26,409 bases of DNA, taken from the IMG/VR virus record IMGVR_UViG_3300030107_004134, positions 12,620 to 39,028 of that record, one strand, 5' to 3'. Positions 15,748 to 23,120 of the stretch are shown one piece after another; the stretch's first letter is position 1, and every line of letters begins with the position of its first letter. The notes under the pieces are model-generated. The model worked only from the letters and a program-made list of their open reading frames with translations. It ran no database searches and was not told the origin of the DNA. This DNA is from a virus. Position numbers and translations under genes: made by a program.

Positions 15748-16101
15748 CTACCAATCGGGTCTCGCTACTAATACTTTTATAACTCCGTTATTAAGAGCGT
15801 CTGCCGCAAACTCACCTTTATCTGCTTGTATATATAAACTTACGACATTAGCAGCAGTAACAGCAGCAGTAAGAACTGCTTGGTCTGTACCATCACTAAG
15901 ATCTACACTACAAGAAACACCAACAACCATATCTCCTAACTCAACGCCAGGAACAGCCATAGTTACAGTTAATGTATCATTAGCATCTATTGCATCTTGG
16001 TCAGCCCAAGTTGCCTTTACAGTCCACATATCACTAGCAAAAAAACCTTGAAATTGTCTACGACCCCTTTTTACTTCATTAAGGGTTAATGTATTTGCCA
16101 T
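15748..16101 (-). CDS. Putative small virion protein (capsid decoration candidate)
   Basis: The product is 117 residues. After a basic start (NEVKRGRRQFQGFF) it is beta-rich with alternating Val/Thr/Ala stretches (DTLTVTMAVPGVELGDMVVGVS, then QAVLTAAVTAANVVSLYI) and ends VLVARPDW. Such composition is typical of head-decoration or fibre-like virion proteins. It is downstream of the capsid gene and pqqA, with AGAGGAT before the ATG. No enzyme motif is present. A 157-residue protein at 23121-23594 has similar Thr/Val/Ala-rich character, but I cannot show that they are related. Confidence 0.5.
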   Translation of the reverse strand: MANTLTLNEVKRGRRQFQGFFASDMWTVKATWADQDAIDANDTLTVTMAVPGVELGDMVVGVSCSVDLSDGTDQAVLTAAVTAANVVSLYIQADKGEFAADALNNGVIKVLVARPDW

Positions 16102-16112
16102 GATTAAATCCT

Positions 16113-16187
16113 CTATTTATTGTTAATATACATCGTTACTTCAAATCCAAAACGGATATCTTCATAAGAAGGTGTTTCCCATTTCAT
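16113..16187 (-). CDS. pqqA: PqqA-like pyrroloquinoline quinone precursor peptide, 24 aa
   Basis: The 24-codon gene runs from ATG (complement of 16185-16187) to TAG (complement of 16113-16115). The peptide begins MKWETPSYED and ends RFGFEVTMYINNK. PqqA peptides are 22-29 residues, usually start M(K/Q)W-x-x-P, carry (R)xGxEVTxY, and end in Asn/Arg/Lys. Their Glu and Tyr, four residues apart, are crosslinked by the radical-SAM enzyme PqqE, with PqqD as chaperone, and become the whole carbon skeleton of PQQ. Here these are E16 and Y20, the same spacing and numbering as in Acinetobacter-type PqqA. AGGAG lies seven bases before the ATG. The gene sits after the capsid terminator and 11 bases before the next gene, on the late transcript. 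No pqqB-F gene is in the window, so processing would need host enzymes. Confidence 0.93.
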   Translation of the reverse strand: MKWETPSYEDIRFGFEVTMYINNK

Positions 16188-16194
16188 AGTATTT

Positions 16195-16199
16195 CTCCT
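16195..16199 (-). promoter_or_regulatory. Ribosome binding site of pqqA
   Basis: On the - strand AGGAG is followed by AAATACT and the ATG of pqqA. The perfect core and seven-base spacing argue that this very short frame is translated rather than a chance match. Confidence 0.8.
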
Positions 16200-16216
16200 A
16201 ACTAAGTATAAGTTTA

Positions 16217-16241
16217 TAAAAATGGGGGAGCGAACTCCCCC
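16217..16241 (-). terminator. Intrinsic terminator after the major capsid gene
   Basis: Read on the - strand, GGGGGAG-TTCG-CTCCCCC forms a perfect 7-bp, G/C-rich stem with a UUCG tetraloop, followed by ATTTTTA. It begins six bases after the capsid stop. T7 has its single late terminator at the same place, after gene 10. It is probably leaky, because no promoter is visible before the tail genes. That would lower transcription of pqqA and the tail genes relative to capsid. Confidence 0.85.
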
Positions 16242-16247
16242 GTTATA

Positions 16248-17201
16248 TTACGCAGGTGATATAATACATACACCAGCATCGTTACGAAGCTCACCTACAC
16301 CGTAGATTGTATCTGCGGTAAATAAGTCAGATAAGTACTCTTGCATATATTGAGTTTGAGAGCGAACGCCCATTTGCTCAACGTAACCAAAAGCTGAACG
16401 ATGAAATAAGCAATTAGCTCTGTAAGCTGTGCTACCATCATCAGCATTAAAGTTTACTACATTAGTAGATACGTATACTGGAACACCATAAACATCACCA
16501 ATATGACCATTACGAATAGTATTCGCAGGGCCACCTTCACCAACAAACGCTTGTTCAGTAAAACGAGAAAGACCCATTAGGTTTTTCTTTTCTACTGGAG
16601 CGATAACAAGATAACGTTCTGATAAGGGAACGTCAGCGTCATCTAGCGTTTGAATTACTTTGCGAAGACCAGCGTCAGCAATAGCAGTACCGTTACCAGT
16701 ATTTGTATTTGCTGCGTCATTAAAAGCAGTTGTACCGTCAGAGCCAATGACCCCTGCGGTATAAGAGCTTCCATCTGCTGTAGCGCCTTGTAGTCCTTCA
16801 AACAACTCGTGTAAGTTAGTATCAACTTTTTTTGCTAGTGCAAAACCAGCATCGTCAGTATAAAACTTACGGTAACTATCAATTGCTTGAACACCAACAA
16901 TATCTTCAATTAAACGAGAGTATTCAAAATGTTTGTTAATTGAGATATCTGTTTTACCTTCTGTTGCTACGATAAGTGTTACTGCGTTATTTCCTGAAGA
17001 CTTTGCGCTTGCAGCGCCACGAGTTCCATTAGGAATATGAACAGTATCACCTTTTTTGCCATTGTGCATAATCTTTGTTACGAGATTTGCCAAGACAAGG
17101 TTTGCTTTAAATGAGCCAATGATCTCATCAGACCACATTTCAGGAATATAATTCGCTGCTGTAGTAGTCGTGATGGCATTGCCTGCTGCGAAAGCTGCCA
17201 T
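16248..17201 (-). CDS. Major capsid protein
   Basis: The 317-residue product starts MAAFAAGNAITTTTAANYIPEMWSDEI, a typical start of T7/HMO-2011-like capsid proteins. It contains GDTVHIPNGTRG (about 53-64) and INKHFEYSRLIEDIVGVQAIDSYRKFYTDDAGFALAKKVD (about 88-127), the N-arm to spine-helix pattern of HK97-fold capsids. Later segments, YLVIAPVEKKNLMGLSRF and GDVYGVPVYVSTNV, are also typical. It follows the scaffold gene and is followed by a strong hairpin terminator. AAGGAG precedes the ATG. Its codons include more G/C-ending and CGT/GGT-type choices than the neighbours, as expected for the most highly expressed gene. Confidence 0.93.
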   Translation of the reverse strand: MAAFAAGNAITTTTAANYIPEMWSDEIIGSFKANLVLANLVTKIMHNGKKGDTVHIPNGTRGAASAKSSGNNAVTLIVATEGKTDISINKHFEYSRLIEDIVGVQAIDSYRKFYTDDAGFALAKKVDTNLHELFEGLQGATADGSSYTAGVIGSDGTTAFNDAANTNTGNGTAIADAGLRKVIQTLDDADVPLSERYLVIAPVEKKNLMGLSRFTEQAFVGEGGPANTIRNGHIGDVYGVPVYVSTNVVNFNADDGSTAYRANCLFHRSAFGYVEQMGVRSQTQYMQEYLSDLFTADTIYGVGELRNDAGVCIISPA

Positions 17202-17228
17202 TTTATTTCTCCTTTATTTTAAAATTAT

Positions 17229-18020
17229 CTATCTAACCCTACCAGTAGCATACGCTTCTCTGATTTCATCAGCCATTTCGTAATACTTATTAGGATTAGT
17301 AGCTCTTAGGTTAATAAGTTCTCTACGAGAAAAAGTTTTGGTTGACGTTTGTCCTGAACTACCAGACTCGGTGCTGAGTTCGTTAATTTTTTGTTTAGTT
17401 ACTTTTTGAGATTGGTCTTTAGAAGAAACTTCCTTCTTAGGATTTAATGCTTTCCAAGTATCTATTAACTCAACAGCAGCATTATATTCAAGCTGATCGT
17501 TGGCACGTCTATACAAATCTTGTCTAATAGGTGACGAATTTACCCAATCAGAAAACTCAGGAGAACTTGCAATATCCATATAATCAGGGTGCTGTTGTGC
17601 TAACTTATCTCTAGTTGAGATATCTTGAGTAGCTTTAAGTTGTTCCCTAACAGGATTTAGCTCTTGCTGTATCATTTTTCTTACGGATTCTAACGGATTA
17701 TCATAATCAAACTCTGTAGGTTCTTCAGTTTCTTGAGCCAAAGTTTGTTTATTTTTATCTAGCTCTTGCCTAAGCAAGTCATCTGCAAGCTTACGAGTGT
17801 CACCTAGCTCTTGGGCTTGCCGACCTAGTTTTTTTTCTAATTCCTCATAAGATTTAGATACGTCTTCAATAGACTTATCTTTAAACTTATCAGGAATAGA
17901 GTATTCTGGTTTTTGTTCGTCTTTTTTTTCTGTTACTTCTTCTTCTTCTTCTACTTTAAGATGAGCATTAACTTGATCTTGTACTTCTTTATCTAATATA
18001 ATTGCATTGTCGTCTGTCAT
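17229..18020 (-). CDS. Capsid scaffolding protein
   Basis: The product is 263 residues and lies directly before the capsid gene, as in T7 (gene 9 before 10). It is highly charged and helical. The N terminus is acidic (KVEEEEEVTEKKDEQ, about 22-36). It contains coiled-coil stretches (SYEELEKKLGRQAQELGD) and a conserved-looking core, HPDYMDIASSPEFSDWVNSSP (about 144-164). A basic C-terminal helix follows, ending EIREAYATGRVR, the usual capsid-binding end of scaffolds. There is no enzymatic motif. It would guide procapsid assembly and then leave. Confidence 0.85.
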   Translation of the reverse strand: MTDDNAIILDKEVQDQVNAHLKVEEEEEVTEKKDEQKPEYSIPDKFKDKSIEDVSKSYEELEKKLGRQAQELGDTRKLADDLLRQELDKNKQTLAQETEEPTEFDYDNPLESVRKMIQQELNPVREQLKATQDISTRDKLAQQHPDYMDIASSPEFSDWVNSSPIRQDLYRRANDQLEYNAAVELIDTWKALNPKKEVSSKDQSQKVTKQKINELSTESGSSGQTSTKTFSRRELINLRATNPNKYYEMADEIREAYATGRVR

Positions 18021-18022
18021 AT

Positions 18023-18250
18023 TTATTTCCTCTTAGTATTAAGTTCACCATGCGTTTCATGTATTCTTTCCCATTTACTAGCAGCAGTGGGAAAGTGACC
18101 TGTAATACCTTCCAATTTAAATTGAGAGGCTGATATAACAAACTTACTTAGTTTATTACATTTTGGACAGGGCTTCTCTGCTTCTCTGTCTGCTAATGAG
18201 CATAATTTAGAAAACCTACCGTGTGTGTTACATTTATATTCGTATAACAT
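18023..18250 (-). CDS. Small zinc-ribbon protein (FmdB-like)
   Basis: The product is 75 residues. The N terminus MLYEYKCNTHGRF carries C7 and H10, and PCPKCNK carries C28 and C31, making a CxxH/CxxC zinc site in the FmdB-type zinc-ribbon layout (start (M)xYEYxC). The C-terminal half ends in a basic tail. Such ribbons are frequent between portal and scaffold genes in marine phages. Whether they act in DNA binding, transcription or assembly is not known to me. Its stop lies two bases before the scaffold start, and its ATG overlaps the preceding stop. Confidence 0.7.
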   Translation of the reverse strand: MLYEYKCNTHGRFSKLCSLADREAEKPCPKCNKLSKFVISASQFKLEGITGHFPTAASKWERIHETHGELNTKRK

Positions 18251-18543
18251 TAGCCACCGTCTTCTATTTGTTCAACATAATTTGTATCTATTTTATCTTG
18301 TTCTTCTTGTTTTTTAGCATCATCATACATACTTTTTATATTATCTTCTAATGACAAAATAATATCCATATAATGAATAGCACCTTGTATTTTTCCTAAT
18401 TCTAATTCTGTTTTAATTTCATAAATAGTTGAATTAATCGCACCGTTTTTTTCTTCTATTACTGTGTTTTTAAATAGTTTCCAACCTTCTGAATTAAATA
18501 AATCAAAATAAGATTCATAAATCTTTTCTTGGTTTTTCAACAT
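18250..18543 (-). CDS. Small helical acidic protein of unknown function
   Basis: The product is 97 residues. The first third is amphipathic (KIYESYFDLFNSEGWKLFKNTVIEE), followed by an Ile/Leu-rich helical region (LGKIQGAIHYMDIILSLEDNI) and an acidic tail ending QIEDGG. It has no signal peptide or motif. It lies between portal and zinc-ribbon genes and overlaps the latter by one base, so it is probably co-translated. I recognise the type as common beside portal genes in AT-rich marine podoviruses, but the function is unknown. Confidence 0.7.
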   Translation of the reverse strand: MLKNQEKIYESYFDLFNSEGWKLFKNTVIEEKNGAINSTIYEIKTELELGKIQGAIHYMDIILSLEDNIKSMYDDAKKQEEQDKIDTNYVEQIEDGG

Positions 18544-18553
18544 AAGTTATCCT

Positions 18554-20527
18554 CTAGGTTATTGGGAGTTGTCCCGCCTGTGCAGCTAATTGTTCTTGTT
18601 GTTTTATTTGTGCTTCTTGTCTTTCTTTTTCTAATTTTTCTGTATCTATTTCTAGTTGTTTTATTCCTTGAAATCCTTGGATTATATTATCATCTTCGAT
18701 TTGTTCGGCTTTTGCAAGATTAAGTATACCAGCAGTCTTCTTATAAACCGCATCACTACCAGCCTTAAATGCATCTGTTTGTGCTTTGTCAGCTTCTATT
18801 TTAACAAGTTCCATAGCGACAGGATCAGTTTCTGGTTCTTGCGGTTGTAAGCTCTGTTGTAATTGCTGGTCAATAATAGGCATCATTTCTTCTCTATTAG
18901 AAATATTGCTTAATTGATACAATGATTTTATAAGCATCCAATAACTAGGAGAATTTGGTGGAGAAGTATTTAATAATTGTACTAATTGTTGTACTTCTAA
19001 TTCTCTAGCCATAATTCCTAAAGTAGAATTAATAACAAATCTTAAATTTACTAATGGATATTTTTCAGAATCTAATTGCATATACCGATACGCAGATTTT
19101 TTAACCCACTCGTCTAATAAATTAACTTCTATATTTTGTAATGTTCTTTTATTACGTTTAATTGAAGCCGAAGTAACCATACTCATACCACTAGCAGTTT
19201 GGTTTTGTGGTTGTGAATTAATAGAAGCAGCCGCTTGAAAAGCACCTGTACCCATTTCAACCATTCTTTCTAAATCTCCTGATTGATTAAAAGATAAAGA
19301 CGTTGGTGGTTGAAAATTTATTGGTTGTATAGCTTCTGCTGCTGGTCCATTAGTAAATATAGATCTACCTGGATAAACTTTAAAAGTAGTATTTAAATCA
19401 CGAGGTACTAATGCAGCATTAATAGCTACCATAGGATGAATAGCATAACTCATTGCGTCTATTCTTCCTCGTAATTCTGTATCTAAAGCTTTTTGAGGAG
19501 AATATCCTTTTTCTGCTATGCCCCTACCCCAAAATCTATTAGGTACTCTATCGTGTTGATATGCAATTATAGATCTATCTTGCATAAAAAACGGATTTTC
19601 TACTGCTCTAAGCAATACTCCATCATTTGCTATTGTTACTATAGCTTCTACAGTATCTGATTGTTTAGTCAACTCTTCACTTAAAATATTAAGTTCTTCT
19701 TCTACAGCAGCACCTATAGGTTCTAATAATTCTGACGGTACTCTACCATGATACTCAGTAATTTTTACCCAATCTTGTTTTTTTAATGGGCTTGCTTCTC
19801 CTCTAGCCCAATAATCACTATCATCTTTGCCACTACCAATATCTACATTAGCATAAACACCATCATCTTGTTTTCTTTTTACTGCGTCTTTATGCGAATA
19901 TAAAATATGAGCGCAACCTTCAGCGTCATTTATACTTTTAGCTAACGGGTCAATAGCAAATTCCATAGGGTCTATAGCTATTAAAGATACTTCTGGAACT
20001 ACAACCTTTTGAGAAGTTAAATTTCCAAGTTCATCCATCATAGGTGTTCTAGTAATTCTAGGCTTTACTACTACTTTACCAATACCAGTTCCGTATATAG
20101 CTCCATTTAAAAATATTTCAGATAAGGCATCAGGAACTTTAGCTAGTTCGTATTGTTTTAATAGTTCGTCTATAAAAACACCCATTATTTGTTGCTCTTC
20201 TGGATTATCTATAGAAGTTTTATCTATGTCTACCCAACGTTTAGAACTAAATACAGCTTCTTCTAATTCAGCTACAGTTACTTCTATAGCTTGTTGTAAA
20301 GCTGGAGCAATTAATCTACTTCTTTCGCTTTCTCTAGTTTTATCTTCAGATTTCCAAAGACCTCTCCATAAACGATAATACTCATTCCATTTTTCTCTAA
20401 AATTTGTATTTCTATAATCTTCCCAATCACGTACTTTATCTACTATCCACCCAACTAATGGGTCTTTAGTTTTGTTATTAGTGCTTGTCAGTGAATAATT
20501 ATCGTTTGTTACTATGCTGTTTACCAT
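18554..20527 (-). CDS. Portal protein (head-tail connector)
   Basis: The product is 657 residues, the largest structural gene near the terminase. The N-terminal helix (VDKVRDWEDYRNTNFREKWNEYYRLWRGLW) is typical of podovirus portals. It is followed by ESERSRLIAPALQQAIEVTVAELEEAVF and the core motif YGTGIGKVVVKP (about 151-162). The crown side is a Gln-rich helical C terminus (from about 585) with QIKQQEQLAAQAGQLP. It would form the dodecameric ring through which DNA enters and leaves. Its start overlaps the terminase stop, the usual terL-portal order. T7 gp8 is shorter (536 residues), so this resembles the larger HMO-2011-type portals. Confidence 0.88.
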   Translation of the reverse strand: MVNSIVTNDNYSLTSTNNKTKDPLVGWIVDKVRDWEDYRNTNFREKWNEYYRLWRGLWKSEDKTRESERSRLIAPALQQAIEVTVAELEEAVFSSKRWVDIDKTSIDNPEEQQIMGVFIDELLKQYELAKVPDALSEIFLNGAIYGTGIGKVVVKPRITRTPMMDELGNLTSQKVVVPEVSLIAIDPMEFAIDPLAKSINDAEGCAHILYSHKDAVKRKQDDGVYANVDIGSGKDDSDYWARGEASPLKKQDWVKITEYHGRVPSELLEPIGAAVEEELNILSEELTKQSDTVEAIVTIANDGVLLRAVENPFFMQDRSIIAYQHDRVPNRFWGRGIAEKGYSPQKALDTELRGRIDAMSYAIHPMVAINAALVPRDLNTTFKVYPGRSIFTNGPAAEAIQPINFQPPTSLSFNQSGDLERMVEMGTGAFQAAASINSQPQNQTASGMSMVTSASIKRNKRTLQNIEVNLLDEWVKKSAYRYMQLDSEKYPLVNLRFVINSTLGIMARELEVQQLVQLLNTSPPNSPSYWMLIKSLYQLSNISNREEMMPIIDQQLQQSLQPQEPETDPVAMELVKIEADKAQTDAFKAGSDAVYKKTAGILNLAKAEQIEDDNIIQGFQGIKQLEIDTEKLEKERQEAQIKQQEQLAAQAGQLPIT

Positions 20528-21804
20528 TAATATCCTGCCTGTTGGTCAATTGGATTCCAAGTATCAACCCAAGGTTGATCTATATATGAAGTTATAGCTA
20601 TTTGATCTATATAAGCAAGTGCATCTAACATATCATCGTGTGTTAATTGAGAAGGAAAATCTAATGCTTGCTCTATTAATTTTTTTAAATACTCTCCTGA
20701 ATTAAAAGAAACTCTACCATGTTCTAATCTTCCTTGCAAAGCCCACGTAATTCTTTCTTGTTTCTTTTTTCCGCCGTGACTTAATTCAACTACATTTGGA
20801 AAAGTGTTTAATCTTCTCATTTGATCTGTTAAATAAGGCATAATTGCGTTTTTTAAACTTCCTTTTTCAATACCTACGCAAAGAGGTTTGTATTTTTGTG
20901 CAGCTCTTAATATTTGTATGCTAGTTTCTCTAACATCCCATCTACCAGTTATAATATCTTTTATGTGCCAGCCCTCTGGTCCAGCTTTTACTATTGCTAT
21001 TGCACATTCATCTAATCTTGCTAACTTACTTGTAATTTTTCTACCGTGTAAATCTATAAAACCAGCGGGATCGACTGCAATATAATAATTTCCTTGTGGT
21101 TCGTCTTCTGTTATATTATTAAACCACTCTTCTTTAAATACATTTCCACCACCGCTTCTAAAAGAAGCTTGATATTCCTGTAAAAACACTTCAGAAGATA
21201 AAGTATTTCTAGCGTTTTCTACTTCATCTGCTGGAACAAAAGGGTTATCTGCGGTATTAAACTCAAATGCTTCCCAATCTTCTAGTTTAGTAGCATCTAT
21301 AAATAAATTATAAAAATGATTTTTACCTGCTGGAGTTCCTATAAATAAAGCTCCACCTTTTACATCAGAAAGTGTAGGTCTTATAATTTCTTCCCACACT
21401 GAAGGTTTCATTGTAGCGTATTCATCTAAAACTACGTAACTTAAACCAACTCCTCGAAGAGTATCTGGCCTGTCTGAACCTTTTATGTGTATCTCTCTAC
21501 CGTTTATTAACTTTACTACTCCAGTATTTTCTAAAGTATCTTTTATGACACCTTCACCTAATCCTTTTATAAGCTTCCACATAATATCTTTTCCTTGTTG
21601 AAAAGTTGGAGCTACGTAATAGGTTACTATCTCTGGTCCTAGCTTATATCCAAACTCATTTTCTTCTTTAAGAGCTTCTATTAGTAAAGTTACAGCAGAA
21701 AGATAAGATTTTCCAAATCTTCTACCTGCTGCGCATACTTTAAATCTTTTTTCAGAATTAAAAATATCTAATTGGCCTGGATGTAAATTAAAATTTAATT
21801 CCAT
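20527..21804 (-). CDS. terL: Terminase large subunit
   Basis: The 425-residue packaging ATPase and nuclease shows all expected motifs. Walker A is CAAGRRFGKSYLSA with K32. Walker B is YVVLDEYATM with D127 and catalytic E128. Motif III is ALFIGTPAGKNHFYNLF (about 152-168). The RNase H-fold nuclease has YYIAVDPAGFID (D245), CVGIEKGS (E313) and THDDMLDALAYI (D390, D391, D394). Length is within the usual range. The gene lies between the secreted small protein and the portal, joined to both by stop/start overlaps. It would cut concatemers and drive DNA into procapsids. Confidence 0.96.
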   Translation of the reverse strand: MELNFNLHPGQLDIFNSEKRFKVCAAGRRFGKSYLSAVTLLIEALKEENEFGYKLGPEIVTYYVAPTFQQGKDIMWKLIKGLGEGVIKDTLENTGVVKLINGREIHIKGSDRPDTLRGVGLSYVVLDEYATMKPSVWEEIIRPTLSDVKGGALFIGTPAGKNHFYNLFIDATKLEDWEAFEFNTADNPFVPADEVENARNTLSSEVFLQEYQASFRSGGGNVFKEEWFNNITEDEPQGNYYIAVDPAGFIDLHGRKITSKLARLDECAIAIVKAGPEGWHIKDIITGRWDVRETSIQILRAAQKYKPLCVGIEKGSLKNAIMPYLTDQMRRLNTFPNVVELSHGGKKKQERITWALQGRLEHGRVSFNSGEYLKKLIEQALDFPSQLTHDDMLDALAYIDQIAITSYIDQPWVDTWNPIDQQAGY

Positions 21805-22145
21805 TAATAATAAATATCCGCTTGATTTTTATAATTTGTTATGCATTTATTATAAGTAAGCTTAAATATATCAGAAGGTTTGCTTTTTATTGTAAATTCT
21901 TTCCAAACATAATCAAATACTTCTAAAACTTTTAAAACAAACCACCTAGGTCTACCATCATTAGTTAATATTTGTTTTACTGAGTTCCTATGATACAAAA
22001 GATCTTTCTCTTTTTCGTATTGTCTACCGTGTTGTAATGCAGATGCTATCTCTGCGTTCCACAAACATAAAGAAATAACTTCAGGTATTGCAAATACGTT
22101 GGAAGTAAATATTAAATATAAAAATATTACTCTAAAAAGAGCCAT
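21804..22145 (-). CDS. Secreted or periplasmic protein of unknown function
   Basis: The 113-residue product has a clear signal peptide: MALFRVIFLYLIFTSNVFA, with a likely cut before IPEV. The mature part is about 94 residues and contains two cysteines (SLCLWN and NKCITNY), which could form a disulfide in the periplasm, and a charged helical middle. It lies between the spanin genes and terminase, so it is probably part of the lysis block or an envelope protein. I recognise no family. Confidence 0.65.
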   Translation of the reverse strand: MALFRVIFLYLIFTSNVFAIPEVISLCLWNAEIASALQHGRQYEKEKDLLYHRNSVKQILTNDGRPRWFVLKVLEVFDYVWKEFTIKSKPSDIFKLTYNKCITNYKNQADIYY

Positions 22146-22146
22146 A

Positions 22147-22446
22147 TTACTCCTTTAAAACTTTCTCCATAGTTACATTATGTAAATATAGTTTTTGTTT
22201 TTCGTTTGCAGTCCACCTAGATTCATACCCATCATCAGGTATAAACACGTCTATACCATGTGGAACAACTTCTCTAACTGGTGGGTTACTATATTTATAA
22301 GTTTCATTAGCTGCTAGACCCATTGTTAGAATTGTGTTTAGTGTTTGACTTCCGCAACCTGTCAAAAAGCTCAGAATTAAGCCTATCGACATCAGCCTCG
22401 TTGAGCGAATCCATCCCTTGTTTAATTTTTTCAAATTCTTTTTCAT
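22147..22446 (-). CDS. Outer-membrane spanin lipoprotein candidate (o-spanin)
   Basis: The 99-residue product has a basic start (MKKNLKKLNKGWIRSTR), a hydrophobic core (LMSIGLILSF) and the lipobox LTGC, so C31 would be acylated. An internal ATG at M19 (22392) would give a shorter signal (MSIGLILSFLTGC). The gene overlaps the i-spanin candidate by 140 bases in a different frame and extends beyond it, an arrangement like phage spanin pairs. The rest of the mature protein (NPPVREVVPHGIDVFIP) is short and charged. It would join the inner-membrane partner and fuse the membranes at lysis. Sequence similarity to known spanins is not evident. Confidence 0.55.
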   Translation of the reverse strand: MKKNLKKLNKGWIRSTRLMSIGLILSFLTGCGSQTLNTILTMGLAANETYKYSNPPVREVVPHGIDVFIPDDGYESRWTANEKQKLYLHNVTMEKVLKE

Positions 22447-22558
22447 CCTCTTTTCTTTTTTCTTTTAATTTTTTTTGTATTTCTTTTTCATAAGATTTTT
22501 CAATTATAGTTACAAAAAAATTATAAAAGAAACTTAAAAGTTTTTTTAGTATGTCCAT
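22307..22558 (-). CDS. Inner-membrane spanin candidate (i-spanin)
   Basis: The 83-residue product has a short hydrophobic N-terminal stretch (LLSFFYNFFVTII, about 7-19), then a long charged helix with heptad-like Lys/Glu content (EKEIQKKLKEKRKEDEKEFEKI) as in spanin coiled coils, and a Ser/Asn-rich tail. It starts inside the end of the endolysin gene and contains the start of the lipoprotein gene. The order endolysin, i-spanin, o-spanin and the overlap fit a Gram-negative lysis cassette. The membrane segment is weak, so topology is uncertain. Confidence 0.55.
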   Translation of the reverse strand: MDILKKLLSFFYNFFVTIIEKSYEKEIQKKLKEKRKEDEKEFEKIKQGMDSLNEADVDRLNSELFDRLRKSNTKHNSNNGSSS

Positions 22559-22944
22559 ATTTTTGGTCTTTCTTTATCAGAAATACCCCAATCTAAATGT
22601 ATATGCCTTTCTTTTTTTGGTCCTTTTTGATGTATTCCTATCCCAGTAAAACCAAGTTGCAATGCAAGCATTAATACCAAGTACGCTTCTGTTCCACTTA
22701 CTAAAATATCTATTGCTTTTCCAGTAGTATGAGGACCGTTTAATCCTGTTTTACTAATTTCATTATTTCTATAAGGACATCTATATCCGCTTTTAATTTT
22801 AAAAGAAAAACTACATAATTTTTTAAGTTCTTCTACTTTATTCATAAACTCAACGTTCATGTTTTCGTCTGTCCCAAAACAACTGGGACAAGCTCCAGTA
22901 CAACTTAATTCTTCTTTAGTAAAAGATTTCCAACAACTTTTCAT
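22546..22944 (-). CDS. Endolysin: M15-type peptidoglycan peptidase
   Basis: The 132-residue product belongs to the M15 peptidases (M15A/M15_3 type), zinc enzymes that cut peptide stems in peptidoglycan. The metal-binding pattern is GPHTTGKAIDI (H72, D79), matching S/P-H-x-x-G-x-A-x-D, and ERHIHLDWG (H116). The N terminus has FTKEELSCTGAC plus PSCFG, with clustered cysteines common in this group. There is no signal peptide, so a holin is needed. Its start overlaps the stop of the small membrane protein upstream, and the spanin pair follows. Confidence 0.88.
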   Translation of the reverse strand: MKSCWKSFTKEELSCTGACPSCFGTDENMNVEFMNKVEELKKLCSFSFKIKSGYRCPYRNNEISKTGLNGPHTTGKAIDILVSGTEAYLVLMLALQLGFTGIGIHQKGPKKERHIHLDWGISDKERPKIWTY

Positions 22945-23111
22945 TACTTAGGTTTTTTAGCGTCTTCCATCCATTTTGCTAAACTGTATACTTTATCCCA
23001 AAAAATATCATCTTTTTTAGTTTCAGTCCAACCAGAAATTAATTTGCCAGCGTGAGCTACCGCTAATACGACAACTACAACTTCCATCCAATTTGTTACC
23101 ATCCACTCCAT
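22944..23111 (-). CDS. Small single-transmembrane protein, holin candidate (55 aa)
   Basis: This gene runs from ATG 23111, preceded by GGAG six bases upstream, to TAA 22944-22946. The product begins MEWMVTNWMEVVVVV and has one hydrophobic segment (VVVVVLAVAHAGKLI, about 11-25). A tail of acidic then basic residues follows, ending EDAKKPK. The stop overlaps the endolysin ATG as TAATG. Its place immediately before the endolysin makes it the best-placed holin or pinholin candidate. A single-helix protein this small could also regulate another holin. Confidence 0.65.
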   Translation of the reverse strand: MEWMVTNWMEVVVVVLAVAHAGKLISGWTETKKDDIFWDKVYSLAKWMEDAKKPK

Positions 23112-23120
23112 AATTTTCTC

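Noticed and set aside
16188-16223. A promoter (TTATACT box) between the capsid terminator and pqqA
   Set aside because: A TATACT hexamer is present, but 17 bases upstream lies the terminator stem with no -35 match, so I do not call it.
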